Shown here piece by piece: positions 19,400-27,602 of a DNA stretch of 64,000 bases. The DNA comes from Hyphomicrobiales bacterium 4NK60-0047b (GTDB lineage Bacteria > Pseudomonadota > Alphaproteobacteria > Rhizobiales > HXMU1428-3), in contig BAABWY010000005.1 in the NCBI GenBank assembly GCA_040367435.1, positions 124,001-188,000 on the forward strand, written 5' to 3'. The notes under the pieces were generated by a model that saw only the letters and a list, made by a program, of their open reading frames with translations, ran no database searches and was not told the DNA's origin. A program made the translations under genes and the position numbers. The stretch's first letter is position 1; the number at the start of each line of letters is the position of its first letter.

Positions 19400-19558
19400 T
19401 ATTTCTCGTTAAAACTAGGGACTAGGGTCTAGCCCCTCTTGTAATTTATAAAAAATCATTAATTCGTTGTATCATAAACTTAATTTTTAGAACTATATTA
19501 AGTCTCAAACGTCTTGGATGTTTCTTCATAGAACCAATCCGAATACAGGATATGTTAA

Positions 19559-20881
19559 ATGGATAATCAAGAAAGTGCAAAGATGCACTCAACTCCCCAA
19601 AATCAACAATTTGAGGCTTTTGAAAGCCGTGCTGAAATATTGGGCGAACTCCATGCGCGACCATTTGAGAAAGTGACAGTTCCGCGCCGCGTTTTCTTAA
19701 TGGCATTTTTGACCACGAAAGATGATGCGCAAATTGATAGAGAAAACATCAAGCAACTGGCACTCACACACGGCATGGCACCGCCAGCTGAAACCGCCAA
19801 CTTTCACAGTTTGACCATTGGCAAATGGAATTTCCGCTGGGAACAGCACAATGAATTTACAAGCTATCGCTGGGATATTGAAGATAGTGAAGGGGATGAT
19901 TTTAGGGGCGATGATGGCGCGCGGCTTTTATCTGAACTTGATTTTAATCCGCCAGGGAAGTTGATTGTTGCCACTCAATTGAAAGTGACAAAAGACATTC
20001 ATCCTGTCAGTGACTATGAGGAAATCTTTAATCCTAATAGCCTTTGTATGATTAATACTGACCGGGGGAAGAGCCGTGTAATTACTGACTTCCAAGTTGA
20101 TACGATGGGCTTTACCAGATTTATAATTGAAGATCATGGTATGAGCCAGTTTCGGGCTGGCGCGCTTGTTCAACGGGTTTTAGAAGTTGAGACTTACCGA
20201 ACGCTAGCGTTACTTGGTTTGCCTGTTGCCAAAAGAGCGCTTCCTGTTGTGAACGCAACACAAGATGGTTTGGCACTATTAACTGCCGAAATTGCAGCAG
20301 CTGAGACAATTGAGGATAATCATCAGCTTCTTCATAAGCTCACTGATTTGGCAGCTAAATTAGAGGCACAAGCTGCGGCAACGTCTTTTCGCTTTGGCGC
20401 ATCTGTTGCTTATAATGATATTATTATGTCTCGTTTGCAGGCTATGCATGAAGCGCCGGTTGATGGGGCGCGTCGGTTTTCAAGTTTTTTTCGCAGGCGG
20501 CTTTCTCCTGCGATTTCAACATGTTCTATGGTGGAGCAAAGGCAAACAGCTCTGTCTCGTAAATTAATGCGAACGGCTGAGCTGTTGCGCACGCGCATTC
20601 AATTTGAACTTGAGCAGCAAAACCGGGACTTGCTTGAATCTATGAACAAGCGAGCTCGCTTGCAGCTGCGGTTGCAACAAACAGTTGAGGGACTTTCTGT
20701 CGCGGCGGTGAGTTATTATATCGTGGGGCTCATTAAATATATGACCGAGGGGCTTTATAAATCAGGCTTGACATTTGGCATCAGCCCGACATTGCTCACA
20801 GCAGTATCTGTTCCCTTTGTTATCTTTGCTATGTGGATGGTGACCCGACAAATTCATAAAAAATTTGCGGAGCATGATTAG
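19559..20881 (+). CDS. DUF3422-family membrane-anchored protein
   Basis: 440 aa. It begins ...ESRAEILGELHARPFEKVTVPRRVFLMAF, the characteristic ELHARPF start of DUF3422, with HFEW-like KWNFRWEQHNEFTSYRW further on. A long helical region with RMQAMHEAPVDGARRFSSFFRRRLSPAISTC follows. The C-terminal ~80 residues contain two hydrophobic segments (VEGLSVAAVSYYIVGLI; LLTAVSVPFVIFAMWMV) around the RLQLRLQQTVEGLS motif, suggesting anchoring in the inner membrane with the bulk in the cytoplasm. Resembles CorA-like topology at the C-terminus, but no GMN motif is present. Function unknown. AGGA at 8-nt spacing supports the start. Confidence 0.85.
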   Translation: MDNQESAKMHSTPQNQQFEAFESRAEILGELHARPFEKVTVPRRVFLMAFLTTKDDAQIDRENIKQLALTHGMAPPAETANFHSLTIGKWNFRWEQHNEFTSYRWDIEDSEGDDFRGDDGARLLSELDFNPPGKLIVATQLKVTKDIHPVSDYEEIFNPNSLCMINTDRGKSRVITDFQVDTMGFTRFIIEDHGMSQFRAGALVQRVLEVETYRTLALLGLPVAKRALPVVNATQDGLALLTAEIAAAETIEDNHQLLHKLTDLAAKLEAQAAATSFRFGASVAYNDIIMSRLQAMHEAPVDGARRFSSFFRRRLSPAISTCSMVEQRQTALSRKLMRTAELLRTRIQFELEQQNRDLLESMNKRARLQLRLQQTVEGLSVAAVSYYIVGLIKYMTEGLYKSGLTFGISPTLLTAVSVPFVIFAMWMVTRQIHKKFAEHD

Positions 20882-20918
20882 GGGAGGAAGGTGTTTTTTC
20901 TAATGCTCCTTCTTATTA

Positions 20919-21250
20919 CCTACTAGCAATCGTGTTTTTAGTGGCGCTTTAGTTGCCCACTAGCAACCGCGCTTTTTAGTGGCGCTTTAGTTGCCCACTA
21001 GCAACCGCGCTGTTTTCTCTCACGGCTATTCCATGAGCTGAAGCTCATGGGCCTGCGAGGGCGCGGCGCTAGGCGCCGGGCTTCGCTCTCGCTACGCCAT
21101 GTCCTGATGCCGAAAAGGCATCACTCCTTCTTCGTATTGGGAGGTTTGTTCTTTTGGGGGCAAGTTGCAACTGTATTTTTTAGTAACGCTTCAGATGCCC
21201 ACTAGCAACCGCGCTTTTTAGTTGCGCTTCAGTTTGCCTACTCGCAGCCG
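20919..21250 (+). repeat. Structured intergenic repeat, copy D (long form)
   Basis: Lies between convergent DUF3422 and cytochrome c genes. It opens with a degraded unit and two exact hairpin units, each TTTTTAGTGGCGCTTTAG followed by GTTGC-CCACTA-GCAAC, 38 bp apart. TTTTCTCTCACGGCTAT follows, then a perfect 9-bp hairpin CCATGAGCT-GA-AGCTCATGG (21031-21050) and GCGGCGCTAGGCGCCGGGC. A hairpin TGATGCC-GAAAA-GGCATCA sits between ATGTCC and CTCCTTCTTCG (21105-21123). Two more short units close it: GATGC-CCACTA-GCAAC (unpaired at one position) and a diverged one with CTACTC in the loop. Non-coding. Confidence 0.8.
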
Positions 21251-21254
21251 CGGT

Positions 21255-21283
21255 AAAAAAAGAGGAGCCTAGGGCTCCTCTTT
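21255..21283 (-). terminator. Rho-independent terminator of the cytochrome c gene
   Basis: On the minus strand a 9-bp stem (AGAGGAGCC / GGCTCCTCT) is followed by TTTTTT, ending 25 bp past the cytochrome c stop codon. Classic intrinsic terminator. Confidence 0.9.
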
Positions 21284-21307
21284 GGAATTCATATGAAAGA
21301 AAAAAAC

Positions 21308-21745
21308 TTACTTAGCTTCTTCTTTTGGCGCTTCTTCTTTAGCCGGTGCTAATGATTTGAAGTAAGCAATGATTGCGTTGCGATCTTTTTCTTTACGTAG
21401 ACCACCAAAGGCCATTTTTGTGCCTTTTAAGAATTTTCTTGGCTTTTCTAGAAAAGCGGCAAGATTTGCCTCATCCCAGACTAGGCCTTCAGCAGCTTTT
21501 GCTTTCGTAGCGTCTGAGTATGCATAACCTTCTACGGCACCCACTTTACGACCAACGATACCTACTAGGTGAGGACCAACTTTGTTTTTAGCTTCATCCG
21601 GTACATGGCATGCCTTGCACTTTTTAAAGACTTTTGAGCCTTTTTTGATAAGCTTTGCTTCGTCAGCGTGCACTGATGTTGTCATTGTTCCTGAAACTGA
21701 AATCGCTAAAATTGCGGCGCCGAGGAGGGCGGTAAATTTGCTCAT
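21308..21745 (-). CDS. Exported class I c-type cytochrome
   Basis: 145 aa with a signal peptide (residues 1-27, cleavage after SVHA). A single haem-binding motif CKACH is at ~residues 43-47, and the distal Met ligand is in GTKMAFGG. GPHLVGIVGRKVGAVEGYAYS and EKPRKFLKGTKM match the mitochondrial-cytochrome-c/c2/c-552 family. It is likely a soluble periplasmic electron carrier between the bc1 complex and an oxidase. The C-terminus has a charged Ala/Glu/Lys tail (APAKEEAPKEEAK). Followed by a strong terminator; single-gene unit. Confidence 0.92.
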   Translation of the reverse strand: MSKFTALLGAAILAISVSGTMTTSVHADEAKLIKKGSKVFKKCKACHVPDEAKNKVGPHLVGIVGRKVGAVEGYAYSDATKAKAAEGLVWDEANLAAFLEKPRKFLKGTKMAFGGLRKEKDRNAIIAYFKSLAPAKEEAPKEEAK

Positions 21746-22384
21746 GTTTTTTCCCTTACTATAAATTATTCCCTATTTTCAATATAAATAGAGTGCAGCT
21801 TATAAAGTGCTTATTCTTATCCCATTCATTCTAATGCCTAAAAGAGGATAAAAATAAGGTGCTGAAGTTATAACTTCCCTTATATCAGTTTATTTACACT
21901 GGTCATGTTCACAATAAAAGAAGAAAATATGGCATGTTTTTGGATAAAATTTCAAATTGCTATTTGAATGCCCTCATTCGTTTTTCATTAAAATGACTTC
22001 ATTGTAACAATTGATGATGTCGAAGACTCCCCGTCTTATCGTTTCATTTACCAAAAACATTCTCTCAACAAAACACACAAAACTTCTTTAGATCTTTTCT
22101 ACTTTTTTCTTATTTTTCAGTATATTAATCTCACAACTACCGCTTTTTCTACACTTCGTAACATTCTAAAATTCGCATGTTTGAATTTGTTTTTATGTGC
22201 GACAGATTATTCGTTAGTATTTGCCGGTATTGTTTGCACGCCCTCATATTAACCTTTATTATTTAATCACATGGGGAAAGTCTTTTACATTCATGATGGT
22301 CGCACCTGGTGACTTTTTGTCACACGCCAACTGTCACTTTAATTTCTTATGCTTCCTCATACTGATGTGAATAGAAGGTCCTTG
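21746..22384. other. 639-bp gap between divergent cytochrome c and glcD genes
   Basis: AT-rich, with no supportable ORF. The only clear structure is a short inverted repeat near the glcD end, GGTGAC-TTTTT-GTCACA at about 22308-22324, followed shortly by CTGTCAC. It could be an operator for a GntR- or LysR-type regulator of glycolate genes, but no regulator gene is adjacent. The gap should contain both divergent promoters. Its length is unusual for this compact region. Confidence 0.45.
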
Positions 22385-23857
22385 ATGGGTATATTTAGTA
22401 AATTACAGGAAAAGATTAAGTCGGCCATCCCACGGTCTGTGATCAGGGATCTATCTGAAGTTTTAAAGCCAGATCAAATTGTTTTAGATCAGGCTGGTTT
22501 ACAAGCATTTGAAACAGATGCCTTAACTGCTATTCAGGTCCTTCCCTTTGTGGTGGTTATGCCTGAAAGCACAGCCGATGTGGCAGCAGTTGCTAAAATT
22601 TCTCATAAATATGATGTGCCCATGGTTCCGCGTGGTGCTGGTACGTCTCTTGCCGGTGGGGCTATTCCTACATCTAACGCCATTGTTGTTTGCCTTTCTC
22701 GTATGAATAAAATACTGGATATTGATTTGGTAAACCGCTCCGCCAAAGTTCAGGCTGGCGTGACGAACCTTGCTATTAGCGCCGCTGTTGACCGAGACGG
22801 TTTTTTCTATGCACCGGATCCTTCCAGTCAACTTTCATGTACGATAGCAGGCAACATCGCCATGAATTCTGGTGGTGCGCATTGTTTAAAATATGGTGTG
22901 ACGACCCATAATATTCTTGGTGTTAAACTGGTAACTGCCGAGGGGGAAATTCTTGAGTTTGGCGGACCTTTTCTTGACCCGGCTGGTTATGATTTTCTCA
23001 GCTTAATTGTTGGATCTGAAGGCGGACTTGGTATTGTGACGGAAGCAACCGTCATGCTTCGCGCTAAACCTGAAGGGGCGCGGCCTCTTCTACTTGGGTT
23101 TGAAAGCCATGAGCAGGCTGGTGATTGCGTAGCTGCCATCATCGGGAAAGGTTATTTACCTGTAGCGATTGAATTTATGGATAAGCCTGCCATTAAAGCT
23201 TGTGAAGAACATGCACGTGCTGGTTATCCACTTGATGTAGAAGCCCTTTTAATTATTGAATTTGAAGGAGCAACAGAAGAAATTGATGCGTCTTTCCAAC
23301 AAGTTCTACGAATTGCCAGTCAATTTAATCCTGTTCATAAGCGCATAGCAAATACTGATGAAGAGGCGCAAGCTATTTGGCTTGGGCGGAAATCTGCCTT
23401 TGGAGCCATTGGACGCATTTCAGAATATTTATGTATGGATGGGGTTATTCCTTTATCAAAACTCTCGCATGTTCTCTCCAAGATAGCTGAGATTTGTAGC
23501 TCATATAAATTTCAAGTTTCTAATATTTTTCATGCTGGAGATGGGAATCTGCATCCCCTTATTCTCTATGATGCCAATCGCACTGGAGAATTTCAACGGG
23601 TTGAAAAATGTGGTGCGGAAATTTTAGAGCTTTGCGTTATGGCTGGAGGTTGCATCACCGGTGAGCATGGCGTTGGCCTTGAAAAGAGAGACTTGATGAC
23701 TTTACAGTTTTCTGAGACCGACTTAATCAATCAGATGCGTGTGAAATTATTATTTGATCCTAACTGGGTCCTCAATCCAGATAAAGTTTTCCCCCTTGAG
23801 CTTGCCGAGACTTTTCGCCGTGATGAGAGCTCACTGTCTGATGGAGAGAGTACTTAA
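22385..23857 (+). CDS. glcD: Glycolate oxidase subunit GlcD (FAD-linked)
   Basis: 490 aa from ATG at 22385, chosen because AGAAGG precedes it at good spacing; an in-frame ATG 12 codons upstream lacks one. FAD-binding type 4 (PCMH) domain: VMPESTADVAAVAKISHKY and the flavin-binding PRGAGTSLAGGAIP, then GNIAMNSGGAHCLKYGVTTHNI. The FAD-oxidase C-terminal domain follows, with ITGEHGVGLEKRDLM, a His-containing signature near the substrate site. It oxidises glycolate (or D-lactate) to glyoxylate as the catalytic subunit with GlcE and GlcF at the membrane. Its stop is followed one base later by the glcE start. Confidence 0.95.
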   Translation: MGIFSKLQEKIKSAIPRSVIRDLSEVLKPDQIVLDQAGLQAFETDALTAIQVLPFVVVMPESTADVAAVAKISHKYDVPMVPRGAGTSLAGGAIPTSNAIVVCLSRMNKILDIDLVNRSAKVQAGVTNLAISAAVDRDGFFYAPDPSSQLSCTIAGNIAMNSGGAHCLKYGVTTHNILGVKLVTAEGEILEFGGPFLDPAGYDFLSLIVGSEGGLGIVTEATVMLRAKPEGARPLLLGFESHEQAGDCVAAIIGKGYLPVAIEFMDKPAIKACEEHARAGYPLDVEALLIIEFEGATEEIDASFQQVLRIASQFNPVHKRIANTDEEAQAIWLGRKSAFGAIGRISEYLCMDGVIPLSKLSHVLSKIAEICSSYKFQVSNIFHAGDGNLHPLILYDANRTGEFQRVEKCGAEILELCVMAGGCITGEHGVGLEKRDLMTLQFSETDLINQMRVKLLFDPNWVLNPDKVFPLELAETFRRDESSLSDGEST

Positions 23858-23858
23858 A

Positions 23859-25079
23859 ATGCAAGACATGCTGACGCCCTTGGTCAATCGGGATCTGAAA
23901 GATATGATCCTTGATGCCAAAGACAAGGGAACATCCCTTGAAATTTTGGGTCACGGAACAAAACGTATGATCGGGCGATATTCTGAAAAGAATGTTCCTC
24001 TTACCATGCGCCGTTTTAGTGAAGTTACGCTTTATGAGCCAAGTGAATTGGTTATTTCAGCCAGGGCTGGTACTCCAATTGTTGAAATTGAGAGAGAACT
24101 TAAGGGCTATGGTCAACATCTACCTTTTGAACATCTCGATTTTTCAAAGCTTTTTGAAACAGAGCCAGGCTATGGCACCATAGGATCTTTGTTTGCCACA
24201 AACTTTTCTGGTTCACGCCGTTTGTTAAAGGGAAGTGCCCGAGATCATCTCATTGGTGTTAAGGGTATTAATGGGCGCGGCGAGAGCTTTTCATCTGGTG
24301 GCCGCGTTATGAAAAATGTTGCCGGCTATGACCTCGCAAAATTAATGGCTAATAGCTGGGGCACTTTGGCGGTGATGACTGAGGTGACAATTAAACTTCT
24401 TCCCACTCCTCCGTCTGAATGCACATTGTTTCTCTATGGTCTTGAAGAAGATATTGCCCTTGAAGCCTTGCGCACTGCCATTGCGACACCTTATGAAGTT
24501 TCTGGTGCTGTGCATCTGAACAAAACGCATGCTTTTCCATGCCTTGAGGGTGTGACTTATGTTCAAGATAAAGCGGTTACAGCTATTCGGCTAGAAAACA
24601 CTCCTAAATCACTTGCTTATCGTAGCGAAAAAATAAGAGAGCTTCTTTCAGCTTTCGGAGAACTTTTCTATATTGATGAACCGGAAAGCAAGCTGTTTTG
24701 GCAGAATATGCGCCAACTTGCTTTTCTCGCTAACAGAGATGATGCGATTTGGCGGGTATCAACATCTCCACAGCGAGCATTCCAATCTGCGCGTCAAATT
24801 AAGAAGCTCGTTGATAGCCAAGTTTCGTATGATTGGGGCGGTGGTTTATTATGGATTTCGACCCGCGGCGTCGCTGATATGGGAAGTAGTGACATCCGTA
24901 GGATTATCGCTCAAGCTGGCGGACATGCCACTTTGATTTATCCAGGCGTAGATGCCACCCAACCAGTTAGTCCGTTTCACCCTCTTGACCCAGCGCATAT
25001 GCAGCTGACTAAAGGCTTGAAATCTATGTTTGATCCAGCTGGTGTTCTTAACCCAGGCCGCATGTATGACGGGGTTTAA
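23859..25079 (+). CDS. glcE: Glycolate oxidase subunit GlcE (FAD-binding)
   Basis: 406 aa from ATG at 23859, with GGAGAGAG about 9 nt upstream inside the glcD tail. A longer in-frame ORF extends back into glcD but is not supported. A second FAD-binding type 4 domain: PSELVISARAGTPIVEIERELKGYGQHLPFE, then GYGTIGSLFATNFSGSRRLLKGSARDHLIGVKGINGRGE and GGRVMKNVAGYDLAKLMANSWGTLAVMTEVTIKL, the GlcE hallmark. Smaller than GlcD and without its catalytic C-terminal His motif. Translationally coupled between glcD and glcF. Confidence 0.94.
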   Translation: MQDMLTPLVNRDLKDMILDAKDKGTSLEILGHGTKRMIGRYSEKNVPLTMRRFSEVTLYEPSELVISARAGTPIVEIERELKGYGQHLPFEHLDFSKLFETEPGYGTIGSLFATNFSGSRRLLKGSARDHLIGVKGINGRGESFSSGGRVMKNVAGYDLAKLMANSWGTLAVMTEVTIKLLPTPPSECTLFLYGLEEDIALEALRTAIATPYEVSGAVHLNKTHAFPCLEGVTYVQDKAVTAIRLENTPKSLAYRSEKIRELLSAFGELFYIDEPESKLFWQNMRQLAFLANRDDAIWRVSTSPQRAFQSARQIKKLVDSQVSYDWGGGLLWISTRGVADMGSSDIRRIIAQAGGHATLIYPGVDATQPVSPFHPLDPAHMQLTKGLKSMFDPAGVLNPGRMYDGV

Positions 25080-25082
25080 TTA

Positions 25083-26429
25083 ATGAAAACTGAATTTACG
25101 AAACGCCAGCTTCGCAACTCTGACACGCAGCTTGCCAATGATATATTGCGGCGGTGTGTTCATTGCGGCCTTTGCACAGCAACTTGCTCAAGCTATGTTG
25201 TTTTAGGCGATGAACGTGACAGCCCTCGTGGCCGGATTTATATGATTAAAGAGATGTTGGAAACTGGGGCTGCACCTGACCAATCTCTTACAACCCATAT
25301 GGACCGTTGCCTGACGTGCCTTTCATGCATGACGACTTGCCCCTCTGGTGTTGACTATATGCACCTTTCGGATTTGGCCCGAAAAGAAATTGAAACCAGA
25401 GGTCATCGCCCCCTAAAACAAAGATTTATCCGCCGTCTTTTAAGCGAAACTCTGCCCTACCCTAACCGGTTATCTCTTTCCTTAACTCTTGGTTCTTTAG
25501 CGCGCCCCTTTCGTTCCCTCATTGCTAAGATGGGATTTAAAGAAATTGTCGCCATGTTAGAACTTTTACCCAAGCGCGCTAAGCGTACGGCAGAATTTAA
25601 AGGTGGCGGCATAGCGCGGCCAAGAGGACCTCAATTAAAACGAGTTCTCTTAATGACTGGTTGTGCACAAAAGGTCATACGCCCTGCGATTAACGATGCA
25701 AGCATTCGCTTAATGGCACGCCAAGGCATTGAAGTTGTTATTTCCAAAAATGCGGGATGTTGTGGTGCTATGGATCAACATATGGGACGCGAAAAAGAAG
25801 CGATTGATCATGCGATGCGTAACTTTAAAGCCTGGCAGGCCCTTGAAGAAGACGACCCCATTGATGGTATTATCATGAATGCCTCTGGTTGTGGCACATC
25901 TGTAAAAGATTATGACCACCTACTTTCAAAGCAAAAAGGCATTGCAGAAGAAGTTAAGAAATTTACGGATAAGGTTTTTGATATCAGCGAATTTCTTATT
26001 GATTATGATTTGCGAACAACTGAACAGTGGACTGACCTTAAAATTGCTGTTCATATGCCATGTTCTATGATGCATGGGCAACGTCTTACTCATCAACCTT
26101 TTGAACTTTTACAAAATGCCGGCTTTACTGTTATGGCTCTGGATGAACCTCATATTTGTTGTGGGTCTGCGGGTACATATAATATCTTACAGCCTGATAT
26201 CGCATCATCTCTTGGCACTCGAAAAGCTGAACATATCAAACGAGTTAAACCTGATATTGTTGCTACCGGCAATCTTGGCTGCCTTACTCAGATGGCTCAT
26301 CATTCTGATACACCAGTTGTTCATTTTGTTGAACTTCTTGACTGGGCTTACGGTGGCCCTTGCCCCGAGGGAGTTGAACACCTTCAGCATAGAGTTGACC
26401 GTCTTAAGACATCTGAAACTGGTCACTGA
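25083..26429 (+). CDS. glcF: Glycolate oxidase iron-sulfur subunit GlcF
   Basis: 448 aa. Two 4Fe-4S ferredoxin motifs, CVHCGLCTATC (residues ~23-33) and CLTCLSCMTTCPSG (~78-91), are followed by two CCG cysteine-rich domains (KNAGCCGAMDQHMG; EPHICCGSAGTYNIL). It passes electrons from the GlcD/GlcE flavins towards the quinone pool. It starts 3 bp after glcE. This is the end of the operon; a short AT-rich inverted repeat GGCCTAAATTTAGACC followed by TTTTATG lies about 30 bp after the stop and may help terminate. Confidence 0.95.
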   Translation: MKTEFTKRQLRNSDTQLANDILRRCVHCGLCTATCSSYVVLGDERDSPRGRIYMIKEMLETGAAPDQSLTTHMDRCLTCLSCMTTCPSGVDYMHLSDLARKEIETRGHRPLKQRFIRRLLSETLPYPNRLSLSLTLGSLARPFRSLIAKMGFKEIVAMLELLPKRAKRTAEFKGGGIARPRGPQLKRVLLMTGCAQKVIRPAINDASIRLMARQGIEVVISKNAGCCGAMDQHMGREKEAIDHAMRNFKAWQALEEDDPIDGIIMNASGCGTSVKDYDHLLSKQKGIAEEVKKFTDKVFDISEFLIDYDLRTTEQWTDLKIAVHMPCSMMHGQRLTHQPFELLQNAGFTVMALDEPHICCGSAGTYNILQPDIASSLGTRKAEHIKRVKPDIVATGNLGCLTQMAHHSDTPVVHFVELLDWAYGGPCPEGVEHLQHRVDRLKTSETGH

Positions 26430-26579
26430 GGCTAAAAATTAATAATTTTTTATAAAAACGGCCTAAATTTAGACCTTTTATGCCTTTTTTTGCCCTGAAT
26501 CTGACCACGAATGAACTTCTTGTTAGGATTCTTGTGACTATTGTTAATCTCTTACTAAGTTTTTGGGAGATTTTACCTC

Positions 26580-27323
26580 ATGAGTCGGGCTTTTCGCATT
26601 GAACGCTACATAGACCCAAGTGATGAACAATCATTTGAAGAAGATAATACTGATAAGCGTCATAAAGAAATAATGGATACCTTGAGTGTTCTGCAAAAAT
26701 CAATTTCACAAGGTGTTAGCCTTAAAGAGGGTGATACAGCAAATTCTGAAAAAGTGAGCAATTTACTCACTGATGAAGTTGAAGAAAAGCGTGAAGAGTT
26801 AAACCAACTCAGACATGAGATGGGCGAAATTTACAAGGCCATTCATGATACAAAAACACAAATCATGACAATTAAAGAAAGCGGTGCTGATGGCCATGAA
26901 ATGGCTCGTGCTGCTGAAGAATTAAGCTTGATCGTTAAGGGCACAGAAGAAGCGACCAATAACATTCTACATGCCGCTGAAACTGTTGAAACCAATGCGG
27001 GTAACCTTGTTGCTAGTTTACAGGATGAGTCTCAGCAAGCCTTAGCTTGTGAAATTCAAGAACAGACTGTTGGTATCTTTGAAGCCTGTAACTTTCAGGA
27101 TTTAACCGGCCAACGCATCACCAAGGTTGTTAAAACCTTTTGTTTTATTGAAGCTCGAATATTGAAAATGATTGAAATTTGGGGTGGACCAGACAAGTTC
27201 CTTGGAATCTCTGCTGAAGAATTGGAAAGCCGTCAGGGTGATAATGCCCTTCTCAATGGCCCTGCTTTAATGGATGAAGAAAGCATTGCCAATCAAGATG
27301 ACATTGATGCCTTGTTTGATTAA
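26580..27323 (+). CDS. cheZ: CheZ-family chemotaxis protein phosphatase
   Basis: 247 aa. The C-terminal half contains the CheZ signature ACNFQDLTGQRITKVV with the catalytic D-x3-Q pair Asp174 and Gln178, which dephosphorylates CheY-P. A long amphipathic helical region precedes it (residues ~65-165), expected to form the four-helix-bundle dimer. The last residues (ANQDDIDALFD) match the CheY-binding peptide found at the CheZ C-terminus. The chemotaxis operon itself is not here; the gene stands alone between glcF and a strong terminator. Cytoplasmic. Confidence 0.9.
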   Translation: MSRAFRIERYIDPSDEQSFEEDNTDKRHKEIMDTLSVLQKSISQGVSLKEGDTANSEKVSNLLTDEVEEKREELNQLRHEMGEIYKAIHDTKTQIMTIKESGADGHEMARAAEELSLIVKGTEEATNNILHAAETVETNAGNLVASLQDESQQALACEIQEQTVGIFEACNFQDLTGQRITKVVKTFCFIEARILKMIEIWGGPDKFLGISAEELESRQGDNALLNGPALMDEESIANQDDIDALFD

Positions 27324-27346
27324 GTCTATTTTTGAATTTATTCACT

Positions 27347-27383
27347 AAAAAAGGGTGCCTTAAAATTTAAGGCACCCTTTTTT
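27347..27383 (+). terminator. Rho-independent terminator after cheZ
   Basis: Nearly perfect stem AAGGGTGCCTTAAA / TTTAAGGCACCCTT followed by TTTT, 23 bp past the cheZ stop. The A-run on the 5' side makes it bidirectional. Confidence 0.92.
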
Positions 27384-27410
27384 GTTTCACAAGCTCATTT
27401 TTCGGTGAAA

Positions 27411-27570
27411 AAGCGAAAAGCCCTCCAACGGGGCGGCACTAAGCGCAGGACGCCTATGGCGTTATGTCTGTACTCTGAAAAAGAGCACTTCCTTCTTCGG
27501 GTGGACATTTTAGTGTTTTTTGTGGCGTTTCTGTTGCCCACGAGTGCCCACGCAGTCAAAATCAATATTG
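27411..27570 (+). repeat. Structured intergenic repeat, copy E (diverged long form)
   Basis: Between convergent cheZ and a small membrane-protein gene. It contains CCCTCCAACGGGGCGGCACTAAGCGCAGGAC in two parts aligned with CCTGCGAGGGC...GCGGCGCTAGGCGCCGGGC of copy D. CGCC-TAT-GGCG follows, then ATGTCT. The next hairpin, GTACTCT-GAAAA-AGAGCAC (one mismatch, 27471-27487), is followed by TTCCTTCTTCGG. It ends with a decayed hairpin unit TGGCGTTTCTGTTGCCCACGAG. Same orientation as the other copies. Confidence 0.7.
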
Positions 27571-27602
27571 TTTCAGGGTCGAAATGATTTAAGCTTTAGA
27601 AC

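Noticed and set aside
23754-23858. Upstream extension of glcE overlapping glcD by about 100 bp
   Set aside because: The ATG at 23859 has a good ribosome site right after the glcD stop and gives the normal GlcE N-terminus.
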